Assembly: GCF_029633865.1 (NCBI RefSeq)
Contig: NC_079212.1
Location: 101,841,933 to 101,905,932 of the forward strand
Direction: 5' to 3'
Length of the DNA stretch: 64,000 nucleotides
Source of the DNA: Lampris incognitus
Lineage: Eukaryota > Chordata > Actinopteri > Lampriformes > Lampridae
Positions 10,388 through 21,471 of the stretch are shown one piece after another (the stretch's first letter is position 1; the number at the start of each line of letters is the position of its first letter). The translations under genes and the position numbers were made by a program. The notes under the pieces were generated by a model. The model worked only from the letters and a program-made list of their open reading frames with translations. It was not told where the DNA came from and did not search any database.

Positions 10388-11577
10388 TGTCAGAAAATCA
10401 GTCTGTTGAGTCCTTTAAATCCAAACTTAAAACTTTTTTTTCTGCCTTAAACTACAATTAGTTGCCTTTAAATTGAATACTTCATGACATGTACTGCATG
10501 GCGGATCGGTTTTTGTCTCAGTGAATTTACCAAGCACTGTTCTGCATATGAGATTATAGAGTATAGATTATTGACTACTGCAAACTGTTCTCTTCTATCA
10601 TGTCTTTTCACTCTCTCTGAATGATGTCTTCTCCTTTTCTTCTCCTGTGTATATGAATGGTGTGATGTGATTCTTCCCTGTGTGCACGTGTAGTCTCTCT
10701 TCTTCCCAGGTCTCCATGGTGATGGTGGCCACCACCTGGACACTGCTCGGCATCCTCATCACATTTTTTATATACCTTATAAATCCATATATTTTTTTGT
10801 TATCCTGTTTCAGTGTTATATCCTTCTCTCACTCTGATGTGTGACTAATGGTTTTTCTTGTCTCTTCTCCTGTGTATGTGAATGGTGTGATGTGAGTCTC
10901 CCCTGTGTGCACGTGTAGTCTGTCCTCCTGCCAGGTCTCCATGGTGATGGTGGTCACGTGGTTCAGGCCCTAGGCTGTTCTGGTGGCATCTGGACATACC
11001 ATCCTCCTCCTCATATTCTTCATATGTCTTATAATTCCATTATAATTCTATTATCCTCTTTTAATGTTGTATTCTGTAAATTGTGTTTTATTCTTTACAC
11101 ACAACATCCATTGTATGTCTGTCCATCTTGGCAGAGAATTTCTCCCTGTTATAAAGGTTTTTTTTTTTTTTTTGGGAGTTGTTCCTTATCAGATTCGAGG
11201 GTTGAAGGACAGGATGTTGTAAGGTTGATGCTAGATCCAATTGGGTGTAGGCACGGAAGTAGACGTGATTGGTTGTTGAGGTTAGGGTTTAAACTGTTTT
11301 TGAATTTCCATTGTTAGCAAGCGTTAACGTTAGCTATCGTTACAGTACGATCTGGCAATGTTAAGGTCAGTTGTAAGCTAGCTAACTAAATGTGCATTGT
11401 TTTTTTCAAGTCAGTGCGCTTCGAGGTTCTGCGCTGTCTATTGGCCAACGCAAAAGCCAATCACAGCTACTTCTGTGCCTACACTCCATTGGATCTAGCA
11501 TCAACCATGTTGTAAAGCCCACTGAGGCAAATTTGTAATTTGTGATATTGGGCTATACAAATAAAATTGACTTGACA
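10388..11577 (+). mobile_element. LINE 3' region (same family as 22510-23510)
   Basis: The sequence resumes after the hAT insertion with the final coding stretch of the LINE (TTTAAATCCAAACTTAAAAC; protein SFKSKLK) and a long 3' UTR. It ends TACAAATAAAATTGACTTGAC, the typical LINE 3' tail found again at 23484-23505. About 30 bp of the same LINE lie left of the hAT at 6771-6801. A MITE interrupts it at 11223-11506. Confidence 0.8.
11223..11506. mobile_element. MITE with ~50-bp TIRs and 9-bp target duplication
   Basis: The ends are GGTTGATGCTAGATCCAAT and its inverse, and similarity runs for about 50 bp into the element. Perfect 9-bp direct repeats ATGTTGTAA lie at 11214-11222 and 11507-11515. 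The element is 284 bp, with no coding capacity, inside a LINE 3' UTR whose second copy lacks it. A 9-bp duplication fits Mutator-like or Merlin-like transposases, but the superfamily is unproven. Confidence 0.85.
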
Positions 11578-11579
11578 TT

Positions 11580-11823
11580 ACTTCTGTGTATTTTGTGCAT
11601 TCGACACCTGTCTGTCATTCCTGGAAGAGGGATCCCTCCTCTGTTGCTCTTCCTGAGGTGTCTCCCATTTTTTTTCCTGATAAGGTTTTTCTTGTGGAGT
11701 TTTTCCTTATTTGTGTCTAGAGTCCAAGGATATAGTGTCATATTTGTTGTTTGTTGTACTGACTGTTAAGTCTTTCAGGACTACCTTGTGATTTTGGGAT
11801 ATACAAATAAAATTGACTTGACT
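11580..11823 (+). mobile_element. Second LINE 3'-end fragment
   Basis: A further LINE tail, directly after the first, carries GAAGAGGGATCCCTCC and ends ATACAAATAAAATTGACTTG. It is a diverged subfamily of the same tail. No coding sequence remains. Confidence 0.6.
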
Positions 11824-12161
11824 ATATGAAAGTATGTGAGTTATGTCACTACAACATCTACCCTTATTTATCCAACCAGCCAGCAGAGCCAACACCATCC
11901 TCACCATGTCGTGATTATAAACCTACATGACTAGGCTGTATGTTGTGAATTTCGAAGTTTAGGGGCTTTTGATGTTGATCATTTGATCAAAGCTACACAG
12001 AAGTCATTGCATACTCTTTCTATTTGTCGCACACTTTTCTCACACACACCTCTCTGATGAATATAAACACACCCTGTCTTTCAAATGTTTTTCCCATCAG
12101 ACCCATTTCAACACACATACTCAAGAACATAAATGCACAAGGATCTTCTCTGAACACATAC

Positions 12162-12331
12162 CATGTCATTGCAGGTGTGGTCCCGTGTGTGTTCTTCCTC
12201 CTCATCCTCCTCATCTTCCGCCTCACTGTTCTGTCTCTGCTCCTCTTCCTGTGCCTCCTCCTGTTCTGAGCAGGAGTCCTCCTCATCTTGGGACATCTCC
12301 TCACTCTTGGACTCCTCCGCCTTCCTCAGCT
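12162..12331 (-). CDS. Acidic internal exon, probable 3' exon of a RALY/hnRNP C-like gene
   Basis: The minus strand reads acceptor ...TTCACACAG, then a 170-bp open exon, then donor GTATGTG. It encodes an acidic segment starting LRKAEESKSEEMSQDEEDS and continuing with EEEQRQNSEAEDEEDEEEE. The exon begins with two bases of a split codon and ends on a codon boundary. The coiled-coil exon at 48315-48431 ends with one base of a split codon, so the two join in frame (G+AG gives Glu). Proteins of the RALY/hnRNP C family have an acidic C-terminal region after their coiled coil, which is why I link them. Alternatives are another acidic gene or a chance open stretch. Codon use, splice signals and phase make a chance stretch less likely. 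Confidence 0.6.
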
Positions 12332-14220
12332 CTGTGTGAATGCACACGCACACATGCACACAGTATTGCCTCATAATAGTTTCACAGGCGGAGGAAAAGT
12401 TTTTCTGAAATACAGTACATTATTCAATAAACATTTTTAACATTATTCTTGACCTTATTTGCAGTAAAAGTAGAAGCACATTTTGGATGTACTTCATTGA
12501 TCTCTGAAAGGACAAATTCTACCCTCTCCCTCTGGTTGGGGAGCGGGGTCAGCCAGCTAAGTGTGACGACTCTGAGGTTTACAGGGATTAAGTGTCCTGC
12601 TCGTGGATAACGGACATGAATGACCACCTCCGGAATTAAAACCAGGCTCTTTGGTCAGGGGATGCTTATTTACCCATAGGTCACTCTGCCCCCTCAACAA
12701 AAACATCAAAATATTTCAGCTGTTCTTGAGATCTAATTTTTCATTGTTCCCACTGAGGCCAAGTTGGAAACTATGATGAATAACATTGCTACTCTGTTCC
12801 TTTTGTTTCTTTCCTGTTGCTGCTGGTTCCTTGAATTGCAACAAGCTGTTTTAATATCAAAGCTAAGCTTTACAGAAAATAAGTGCAAAGTGACGATCGA
12901 CTACCCTGTGGGATTAGTTTCACCTTTCATGACTTGATTGCTAACACACCAGAGGAAGATGGGAACTTTGCCAAGGGGGCTCAGATAGTTAAAGCTTTTT
13001 TTTTAATCCTATATTTTCCTGGAGGACACATGTTTTCTCTCTGCTCAGCCCTGCTTCACTTTCAAATGATACCACGCACTCAGATAACATCAGTCTTCCA
13101 GTGAGCGGCTGGTGGTTAAGGACCTTGCTCAAGGACAGTGTAATAGTAGCTCTTAACTTATTGATCTATCCCCAACACCTTGCCTGATGGGATTTGAACC
13201 CGCAGCACTATGGTCACAAGTTTTGTTTAACCAACCATTGTGCCATACGTAGAGACAGCGTAGACATACTATGGACAATGGACAGTACTTGATTGTGCAA
13301 GGTTGAAAAATATACAACAATTCTCTGGATGCACTGGTCTGCCTTCTCTCCCACTTCATTACAGTCTCAAGACAGACACTGACCTCAAATTTTCTCCCAG
13401 CTGCTGGAGCATCACTTTAACCACATGAGCATTATTACTTAGAAGGACATGGGTAGCAGTCCTTTTACAACAAGGGCACATTAATGAGATGAGAGCACAC
13501 AGTCATTTAAGTCACTCTTTTTGTTTAACTTGTGACAGATGAAGTGACTGTGTTTTTGTGGGTCAGAATGAAGTATGAGATTCTTAATGAAATCTGACTT
13601 ACTGGCTTAGAGCTGTACACTTAAAACTGCTGACAGAGATGGAGAAACAAAGAAAAGGAGATGGCTCCCTTCTTTTCAAAGAGACAGCTACTATTTGTAT
13701 GTTAAAGTGGAAGCTGGGTAAAAGAGCAAGAGGCATAGAGAAAAAGTTTAACAGGATGTTAAAGACAGAAAAAGCGAGACAAAGGGACAGTCTGACAAAT
13801 AACACTTTTGACGTACTGATTTTGAGTAAGCATTTTAATTACAAGCACATTTCATGTATCAACAGGCTTATGGATGCTTCTTTGACTTCGAATGAAACTA
13901 CATCAGAAAACACATGCAAGACAAACATGGAAAAAATTTGTAAAATTATGGGCAAGTTGTTGGTTTCAGATAATATCTACCATTTGTCATGCCATCTTAA
14001 AAAACGCACTCAGCAAAATACAAAGGCATGAACCGATGCAGTTTCTCTGAGCATCAAACACAGGACTGACAGCATGGATTACAGTTCCCAGGGGGGGCAC
14101 TGGTCAGATATGTTATGGAGAGAGTTTGCCTGTTAACGTTCAGTATGTTTCAAAACCACTTTGGATTTGTTGCCTGGTGATTGTGAACCAATTTATTTGT
14201 CTGATCCTGTTAATCCTATC
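12332..14220. other. Presumed intron; mostly unassigned, with old SINE-like debris
   Basis: Bases 12520-12700 and 13090-13255 contain decayed tRNA-like repeat text (for example GGATTTGAACCCGCAGC on the plus strand near 13190). A lysine-rich open frame of 130 codons at 13639-14031 has no recognisable domain and no splice context. I do not call it a gene. Confidence 0.4.
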
Positions 14221-14231
14221 AAGATTCAAGA

Positions 14232-14684
14232 GCCAAGGGCGTCCAGGTGGCATGGCAGTCTGTTCCATTGCCTACTAACACGGGGATCGGCAGATCGATC
14301 CTCGTGTTACCTCTGGCTTGGTCGGGAATCCCTACAGACACAATTGGCCGTGTCTTCGGGTGGGAAGCCAGATGTGGGTATGTGTCCTGGTCGCTGCACT
14401 AGTGCCTCCTCTTGCCGGTCGAGGCGCCTGTTCAGGGCAGAGGGGGAACTGGGGGGGAATAACATGATCCTCCCACGTGCTACGTCCCCCTGGCAAAACT
14501 CCCCACTGTCAGGTGAAAAGAAGCAGCTGGTGACTCCACATGTATCAGAGGAGACGTGGTAGTCTGCAGCCCTCCCCGGATCGGCAGAAGGGGTGGAGCA
14601 GAGATCAGATGCGCTCGGAAGAGTGGGGTAATTGGCCAGATACAATTGGGGAGAAAAGGGGGAAAAAAATCCAAAAAGAAAAAA
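14232..14684 (+). mobile_element. tRNA-derived SINE, family 1, complete
   Basis: It starts GCCAAGGGCGTCCAGGTGGC, includes a degraded B box (AGATCGATCCTC) and runs to an A-rich tail. Perfect 11-bp target duplications AAGATTCAAGA lie at 14221-14231 and 14685-14695. Removing it restores the 3' tail of an antisense LINE, so it post-dates that LINE. Confidence 0.92.
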
Positions 14685-14695
14685 AAGATTCAAGA

Positions 14696-15019
14696 TTCAA
14701 TAATTTATTGCCATATCAACTTTACAGTTGATCTGGAATTTGTTTCGGTGTGCTCAAAGATAACAGCAGTTTACATATAACCACACAATACATACAAGGA
14801 GTGTCCACATTAATATACTGTTACAATTATGTTAAAATAATTCAGTTAATGCAACCACATGGCCCATGGCCTTAAAGTGACAATTTAAAGTCCATGTGCA
14901 TAAGGAGACTATATTTGTACAATCAGTGAAGTATGTAGGATGCAGAGTGCTGCAAGTTAAGTGCTGTTCTGGAAGTGAGATGTTCTGGTCTTGATACTGT
15001 GGAGTATTGATGCACTGGT
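14696..15019 (-). mobile_element. LINE 3' UTR (antisense), proximal part
   Basis: It begins with an antisense tail-like TTCAATAATTTATTGCCATA and runs through non-coding text up to the point where a hAT-like end begins. It is probably the 3' end of the L2-like LINE whose coding end lies at 17650-18079, split by the intervening insertions. The linkage is inferred from orientation and order. Confidence 0.4.
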
Positions 15020-15239
15020 CAGGGTTTTTTTAATACATGCACCTGCCCGACCCATTACAAGAGCCAATCCGCCCTGCCCAACCTGCTAAAATATGCATTA
15101 ATTAACACCCTGTTTTTGAGGCTGCATCTACAGACCAGGATGAACTTACTGACACTGACATCTTACATCAGCTTTTGTGAGGACGTGTGTCTGCCCACCA
15201 AAACTTTCTGTACCTTCAAGAACAATAAAAAATCAATAA

Positions 15240-15690
15240 ATCATTCACGCATAGGTATTCTGTCTTGCTCCTACTGACTTTCATTCCTCTTCTCTCCAGT
15301 GCATACTTCCACCTCTCCAGGCTCTCCTCAACCTGCACCCTACTCTCGCTACAGATCACAATGTCATCCGCGAACATCATCGTCCATGGAGACTCCTGCC
15401 TGATCTTGTCCGTCAACCTGTCCATCACCATTGCAAACAAGAAAGGGCTCAGAGCCGATCCTTGATGTAATCCCACCTCCACCTTGAACCCATCTGTCAT
15501 TCCGACCACACACCTCACCATTGTCACACTTCCCTCATACATATCCTGCACCACTCCTACATACTTCTCTGCAACTCCTGACTTGCTCATACAATACCAC
15601 ACCTCCTCTCTCGGCACCCTGTCGTATGCTTTCTCTAAATATACAAAGACACAATGCAACTCTTTCTGGCCTTCTCTATACTTCTCAATT
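15240..15690 (-). pseudogene. RTE reverse transcriptase fragment
   Basis: The minus strand encodes IEKYREGQKELHCVFVYLEK, then YDRVPREEVWYC, GLHQGSALSPFLF and the catalytic FADDIVIC motif, ending near KTEYLCVND. It is the same subfamily as the copy at 8050 but cut at both ends. Loss of the 3' end is unusual for simple target-primed insertion and implies later deletion. Confidence 0.85.
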
Positions 15691-15799
15691 GAAAAGGTGC
15701 TTCTCTGAAAAGTTGAAAAACGGGTTTGGAGAGGTTTGAAAGACATTACCAGCTACTGGAGACCATCCCCCCACAATGCAGGGAACCATCAACTGGCTT

Positions 15800-17263
15800 A
15801 CGATTTAAATTGGTTTTAATGCAGGTTTGAAAAGCAAACTTTCACACCTCTCACCCTCTCCAGCCACAACACACAACCAACTGCACTCCCTGCCAGCCTC
15901 TCTCCCCTCCCCACTGAAGCCCCATCCGCACTCAGGATCTGTTTTGAGGACATGTGACAGCTCTTCCAGAGACAGAAGACCAGGAAGGCACCAGGCTCGG
16001 ATGGCATGTCATCTTCCTGTCTGAAAGTCTGTGCTGACCAGCTAGCCCCCATTTTCATACTGATCCTCAGCAGATCACTGGAGCTGTGTGAAGTCCCCTC
16101 CTGCTTCAAGAACTCCACTATAATCCCAGTCCCCAAGAAACCCCATATCACTGCACCTGGACAATCAGCACTGGTGCCCCTCAGGGATGTGTGCGCTCCC
16201 TTCTACTCATCTTCCTTTACAGAAATGACTGCACCTCAGGAGACCCGTCTGTTAAGCTCCTGAAGTTTGCGGATGACACAACCATTATTGTTATCCGGGA
16301 TGGTGACAAGTCTGCATATCGATGGGAGGTTAATCAGCTGGCCCTCTGGTGCGGCCATAACAACCTGGAGCTGAACACACTCAAAACAGTGGAGATGGCA
16401 GTGGACTTCAGGAGGAGCCCCTCACCATACTCAACAGCACGGTATCTTCAGTGAAAACCTACATATTTCTGGGTTCCACAATCTTGCAGGACCTAAGGTG
16501 GGCATCCAATACAGACACAATCATCAAAAAGGCCCAGCAGAGGATGTACTTTCTCCATCAGATCAAGAAGTTAAACCTGCCTCAGGAACTGCTGATTCAG
16601 TTCTACACTTCAATAATCCAGTATGTCCTCTGCACATCCATCAGTGTCTGGTTTTGATCGGCCACCAAACAGGATAGGTACAGATTACAACAGACATTTA
16701 AGTCTGCAGAGAAAATCATTGGTGCCAACATGCCTTCTATTCAGGATTTATACATCTCCAGAGTCAGGAAACATACAGGCTAAATCACTACAGATCCATC
16801 ACACCCTGGTCATAATCTGTTCCAACTCATCCCCTCTGGTAGTTGCTACAGAGCACTGTACCCCAAAATAACCAGATATAAAAAGTTTCTTTCCACAGGC
16901 TGTCATTCAAATGAATGCTTAGCACTGTCAAATAAATCCAACCATTTTGTAGTATATACTGTACATTGTACATATACTGGTACGCTCTGTCATGTCCATC
17001 TACCTCAGGCATCTATGTAAATAACCCGCTGACATCTATTTCAGCATCTCTTGATATATTCTCTGCATCATTGCACTTTATCAGCTCTTATTTCGCCTGT
17101 ATATAGTCAATCCTTGTGTATATATCTGAAGATTGTTGTGTTATAGTATTGTTATTCTATGTTAAGTACGCCAAGAGAGCCTCGAAACCGGAGTCAAATT
17201 CCATGTAAGTGCAAATCTACATGGCCAATAAACATGATTCTGATTCTGATTCTGATTCTTTCT
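15800..17263 (+). pseudogene. L2/CR1-like LINE, reverse transcriptase with internal deletion
   Basis: Pieces in order: KAPGSDGMSSSCLKVCADQL (finger region); a jump at about 16160 to GAPQGCVRSLLL and KFADDTTIIVI (motifs B and C, with FADD); ELNTLKTVEM; FLGSTILQDLRW; KKAQQRMYFLHQIKKL; and the C-terminal AEKIIGANMPSIQDLY. About 100 codons between the finger and motif B, including motif A, are missing. Frames change at least four times. It ends in a (TGATTC)n tail at 17233-17260, which is characteristic of L2-type elements. Confidence 0.8.
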
Positions 17264-17649
17264 GACAAAAAAAAAGAAGCATTTTGGCAGTGTAAACAAA
17301 AGCTATGTTTACCAAACTCATAGGTGAAGCCTCAAAACGCTAAAACACACGCATTGACCAAAACCATGATCACAAATTGATGAAAAAGCTGCTTGCGTGT
17401 GGTAGTGTTTGAGACAGAGAGAGAGAGGGGAAGAGAAGGTGGACTAGTAATTCAAGAGCCTAGCCTATTGCATGCAATGTTTCTGTAAGTTATTTATAAC
17501 TTACTCAGAGTGTTGTTTTGTCATGTTTTGACATGCCTGCCCAAACCCGTGATATTTTGTAGTAAACTTACCCGAACCTGCCCGACCCGCGGGTCTCGTG
17601 TGTTGTGGGTCGACCCACGCATCACTACTGCAGAGTCTTTTACCCGACA

Positions 17650-18079
17650 TTTACCCTAAGGGAGATGAATGAATAGGGGGTTGGCTGGGTTTGAGGAGTC
17701 CTTTAAAATTTTAAAACCTTTCTGCTGAATGCGGATATGATATAACTCAGAAATGGTGGGGAGTTCACAGCTAATTATTTTTGAAGCTGTGCACAAGACT
17801 GTCTAATAGTTTTTTCTCGTGGACTATAGAATTGCTATACCATATAGTTATTGAGAAAGTGAGCACACTTTCTATTACAGCTCTATAGAACTGTAGCAGT
17901 GCAGCCCTTGACACTACAAATTTCCTAATCTGCCTTAGAAAGAATAGTCTTTGGTGAGCTTTCTTCTGGATGGTGGTGAAGTTGTCTTTCCATTTCAGGG
18001 AGAAGGAGATTGTAGTCCCAAGGAATTTGAAATAATCCCATATTAATTCAAAAGCACAGAATTTGCTGGAACATGTCAA
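17650..18079 (-). pseudogene. L2-like LINE reverse transcriptase C-terminal fragment
   Basis: The minus strand reads FKFLGTTISFSLKWKDN, then KKAHQRLFFLRQIRKF and FYRAVIESVLTFSITIWY. These are the post-catalytic motifs of fish L2/CR1 reverse transcriptases and parallel the plus-strand copy ending at 17263. The frame is open for about 95 codons, then decays towards 17700. Confidence 0.75.
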
Positions 18080-18560
18080 AGTAAGTGATCATTATTATTG
18101 ACCATTACGTTTGTATATGTATTTAACATATTTAGTTATTGGTATTGAGATATACATTCGATTTCAGCAATAGTACAAATAACACACACACACACATACA
18201 CTTAGTGTTCTATAAAACTTGCAGCTGTGTATAGACCAATGCGTGACTGGCAGATGTAAATGCACAGTGACTGTCCCCAAACTCCATTCATACCCCCACA
18301 CATAATCTGTGATCTGTAGGAGGTGCCTGTACTGTAGTTTTTTACTGCAAGTTCATTGAAAGAATTGTTCTGATGGACTGTGAAGTTGTTTTTGTTGAAC
18401 AACTTCACATTACTTAAATTTAATTTGTAAGTAATTCTAGTACTTCTTTATTCTTTCATAGTAACTTTCATTCATTCTTTTTTGCCATGAAATAGTTCTC
18501 AAATTTTATTCAATGTGGTCTTAAAAAGTCTTAAATTTAATGTGTTGAAACCTGCAGCAA
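18080..18560. other. Unassigned DNA
   Basis: No gene or family recognised. There is a short (AC)n run near 18180-18198. Confidence 0.4.
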
Positions 18561-18564
18561 CCCT

Positions 18565-18638
18565 GTCTTTGATATATTAATTATATACATTAACCTTGTT
18601 GTTCTGAACTGCACCTGCTATTAGTCTGCTGTTGTCCT
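18565..18638. repeat. 74-bp direct repeat, left copy
   Basis: It starts GTCTTTGATATATTAATTAT and is repeated without gaps at 21343-21416 (8 differences in 74). The pair flanks the split palindromic MITE. Confidence 0.8.
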
Positions 18639-19333
18639 TGTACTTCAATTGCCGCAACTCATGCATCCTACTCGCGTCTTTGTAACACTTTAGTTGAAGG
18701 GATTTGCATAAGATTGACATGAAACCATCATAACCATGACATGACACCTGTCATGAACATGAAGGAATCTCTATGAATGTTCACGACTATACTGAGTGTC
18801 ATTCATTGAGTGGCTCGGTCTCGCTCAGGTTCTTACAAAAAGGACATCTCACACAATGTAAACTTTGCATTAGAAATGACATAATTGACCGAATGACACT
18901 TAATGACAACAGTCATAAGCATTCATAGAGATTCATTCATGTTCTTGACTAATAGCTTCTCTATATTAGGGGCCGTTGGGGCCTGGCCCCAACAGGTGTC
19001 GCCAGTGCAGGACATGATCAATAATGCAGTGTAACAAGTAATAGGTTTATTTTTCCTTCATAACTAACATTGTTGCACATTTATTACATATGACAACAAT
19101 ATCGTTGCCCAGTACATTCCGAATATTCTTCCTGTACCTGTCATGTAAAGGTCAGTACTTCTCCTAGCAGTCTTCATTTGGTGAGTATGGGGCTGGCCTG
19201 TCAGCATTCCTTTAACCAAGTGAGCAGCTGAAAACACTGTGCGTATGTTCAATACGCTTCCAATAATGAGCTGTGGGGCAGGATCATGTTGGCCCCATGC
19301 TGAGAGCAACCAATAAAAAAAATAATAGAATGT

Positions 19334-19697
19334 TGGGCATCCCTACAGATACAATTGGCCGTGTCTGCGGGTGGTAAGCCGGATTTGGGTATGTGTCCTG
19401 GTCGCTGCACTAGCGGCTCCACTGGTCGGTTGGGATGCCTGTTCGGGCGGGAAAGGGAACTGGGGGGAATTGTGTGATCCTCCCATGCACTGCGTCCCCC
19501 TGGCGAAACGCCTCACTGTTAGGTGAAAAGAAATGGCTGGCGACTACACATGTATCAGAAGTAGCATGTGGTAGTCTGCAGTCCTCCCCAGCACGGCAGA
19601 GGGGGTGGAGCAGCAACCGGGACGGCTTGGAAGAGTGGGGTAGTTGGCCAAGTCCAATTGGGGAGAAAAAGGGGAAAAAAAATCCACAAAAAAAAAA
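19334..19697 (+). mobile_element. SINE family 1, 5'-truncated
   Basis: It begins at GGGCATCCCTACAGATACAA, lacking the tRNA-like head, and runs through the conserved body and GGGGAGAAAAAGGGGAAAA to an A-rich tail. The missing head means no internal promoter. Confidence 0.85.
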
Positions 19698-20072
19698 TTT
19701 GACTTAAGTCAAGATGTTTAGTAAACATCGTTTAAGGTATCAGCTTGCAGAGAAACTTTTCAACGCTGAAAAGGATTAAGGCATTTACACAAAACACAGT
19801 GGGGCAAGAGCAGTTAAATGCACTTGCTAAGTTTGCCCAGATGAAAGATTGTCGTGCATCTTTCCTTTTCAAGCAATGAACGTCACTGGTGAGTGTTTTG
19901 CATTATAATATTTTCCTGTTTTCCTTCAGCAATTGTACCTATAATTAGGCAATAACACATAGTTTTTTCTTTAGACGTGTGCATTACACACACTTAAGTA
20001 TTTTATTTGTATTCCTTGTTATTTATATCGAAAATAGACTTTCCATAATTTGCTGATAATCATCCCTTACAG

Positions 20073-20434
20073 GCGGCATGGTGGTAAAGTGGTTAGCACG
20101 GTCGCCTCACAGCAAGAAGGTCCTGGGTTCCAATCCCAGGGTATTCCAATCTTGGGGGTCATCCCAGGTCGTCCTCTGTGTGGAGTTTGCATGTTCTCCC
20201 CGTGTCTGCGTGGATTTCCTCTGGGTGCTCTGGTTTCCTCCCACAGTCTAAAAACATGTAAGTCAGGTGAATTGGCCATACTATACTAATGGTGTCAATG
20301 TGTTGGCCCTGTGATGGATTGGCGGCCTGTCCAGGGTTTCTCCCTGCCTGCTGCCCAATGACTTGCTGGGATAGGCTCCAGCATCCCGTGACCCCATTTG
20401 GGATAAGCGGCTTGGATAGTGGATGGATGGATGG
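20073..20434 (+). mobile_element. tRNA-derived SINE, family 2, full length
   Basis: The tRNA-like head carries GGTTAGCACGGTCGCCTCAC and a B-box-like GGGTTCCAATCCC. The conserved body includes TGTGTGGAGTTTGCATGTTC and TTTCCTCCCACAGTCTAAAA, and it ends in GGATGGATGGATGG. Other copies are at 28664 (rearranged), 39500 (tail), 57931 (minus, internally deleted) and 59928. Confidence 0.9.
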
Positions 20435-20902
20435 ACAAGACGTTTTATTTTGGCTTAAGTTAAGGCCCGGAAAGTAATGGGTTTCCCTGCTCTGAAATGT
20501 TGCTTTGGAAGTGTTATTGCAGTTGCAGACCACAATGATTGTATACTGCTTGATAATTTTGGATTTGTAATGTGATGCTGTATAACAAGGTAATATACTA
20601 GTTGTGTGAGATCAAATGCTGTTATTGATGATGTGTCTCCCCTTCAACTAACTCCTGCACCGCATTATGTTAGTGTTTGCATTTATTATTTCATTGATGA
20701 GGTGCGTTTGTGTTTGGGTTCATTGAGCAAGTAGGTTTGTGTATAGTTTCATTCATGAGTCAGATGCTGCCCATACAGAGCGTATTGTACCCCACGAGGC
20801 TTTTCTCCATCAGAGAATGTTCATGACAGGTGTCATGTTATAGTTATGACAGTGTCATGTCGGTCTTACCCTTTCAACTTAAGTGTGACCTGTCTTTGAT
20901 AT

Positions 20903-21337
20903 TCTTTTTTTCTTTCTTTTAAGTTTTCCCCCCTTTTTCTCCCCAATTGAATTTGGCCAACTACCCCACTCTTCTGAGCCGTCCCAGTCATTGCTCCACC
21001 CCCTCTGCCGATTCGGAGAGGGCTCCTCCGATACATGTGGAGTCGCCAGCCGCTTCTTTTCACCTGACAGTGAGGAGTTTTGCCAGGGGGACGTAGCACG
21101 TTGGAGGATCATGCTATTTCCCCCAGTGCCCCCCCCCCGAACAGGCGCCCTGACAGACCAGAGAAGGCACTAATGCAGTGACCAGGACACATACCCATAT
21201 ACGGCTTCCCACCCACTGACATGGCCAATTGTGTCTGTAGAGACACTCGACCAAGTCGGAGGTAACATGGGGGTTGGAACCAACGATCCCCATATTGGTA
21301 GGCAACAGAATAGACTGCCACGCCACTTCGATGCCCG
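20903..21337 (-). mobile_element. SINE family 1, minus strand
   Basis: Its T-rich tail is at the left, and the tRNA-like head ends ATGCCC at the right. Direct repeats GTCTTTGATAT at 20892-20902 and 21343-21353 give an 11-bp target duplication (six extra bases lie at the head side). The insertion is at the beginning of the right 74-bp direct repeat. Confidence 0.85.
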
Positions 21338-21342
21338 ATATA

Positions 21343-21416
21343 GTCTTTGATATATCAACAATATACATTAACTTTGTTGTTCTGGACTGCCCCTACTATA
21401 AGTCTGCTGTTGTCCT
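21343..21416. repeat. 74-bp direct repeat, right copy
   Basis: Partner of 18565-18638. It lies just outside the right end of the palindromic MITE, and its first bases were duplicated by the SINE insertion. Confidence 0.8.
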
Positions 21417-21471
21417 CATTGTCCTTCGATTTTCTCGACAGCTGTTCCTCCACACAAAATAATCACCAAGA

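Larger units (their letters stand above)
15020..17630. mobile_element. Possible hAT-type element hosting other insertions
   Basis: The right end read inwards begins CAGTAGTGATGCGTGGGTCG and the left begins CAGGGTTTTTTTAATACATG. Both ends carry CCTGCCCGACCC-type subterminal text in opposite orientation (15044 and 17575), suggesting one element split by an RTE fragment and an L2-like LINE. No clean 8-bp duplication is visible and no transposase is recognisable, so the call is tentative. Confidence 0.35.
18945..20816. other. Unidentified insertion inside the palindromic MITE
   Basis: This stretch separates the two MITE arms. It holds a truncated SINE of family 1, a SINE of family 2, and about 1.1 kb of text I cannot assign. 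A minus-strand frame of 81 codons at 19064-19309 has no recognisable domain. AGGGGCCGTTGGGGCCTGGC near 18968 is a strong local GC palindrome. Confidence 0.4.
18682..20889. mobile_element. Palindromic MITE split by a ~1.9-kb insertion
   Basis: Left end GTAACACTTTAGTTGAAGGG (18682) and right end inverted GTCACACTTAAGTTGAAAGG (ending 20889) are partners. Both are followed by text containing ACATGACACCTGTCATGAAC. The left half contains its own palindrome: 18755-18805 pairs with 18893-18944 around an 85-bp loop. The right arm resumes at about 20817 with AATGTTCATGACAGGTGTCA. It has no coding capacity. The superfamily is unknown; such fold-back MITEs are common in fish. Confidence 0.65.

Noticed and set aside
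13639..14031. Open frame of 130 codons, lysine-rich
   Set aside because: No recognisable domain, no splice or promoter context, AT-rich composition typical of chance frames, and it lies in the presumed intron.
14161..14562. Frame of 133 codons over the SINE
   Set aside because: It is the SINE translated; the unit recurs in both orientations without frame conservation.
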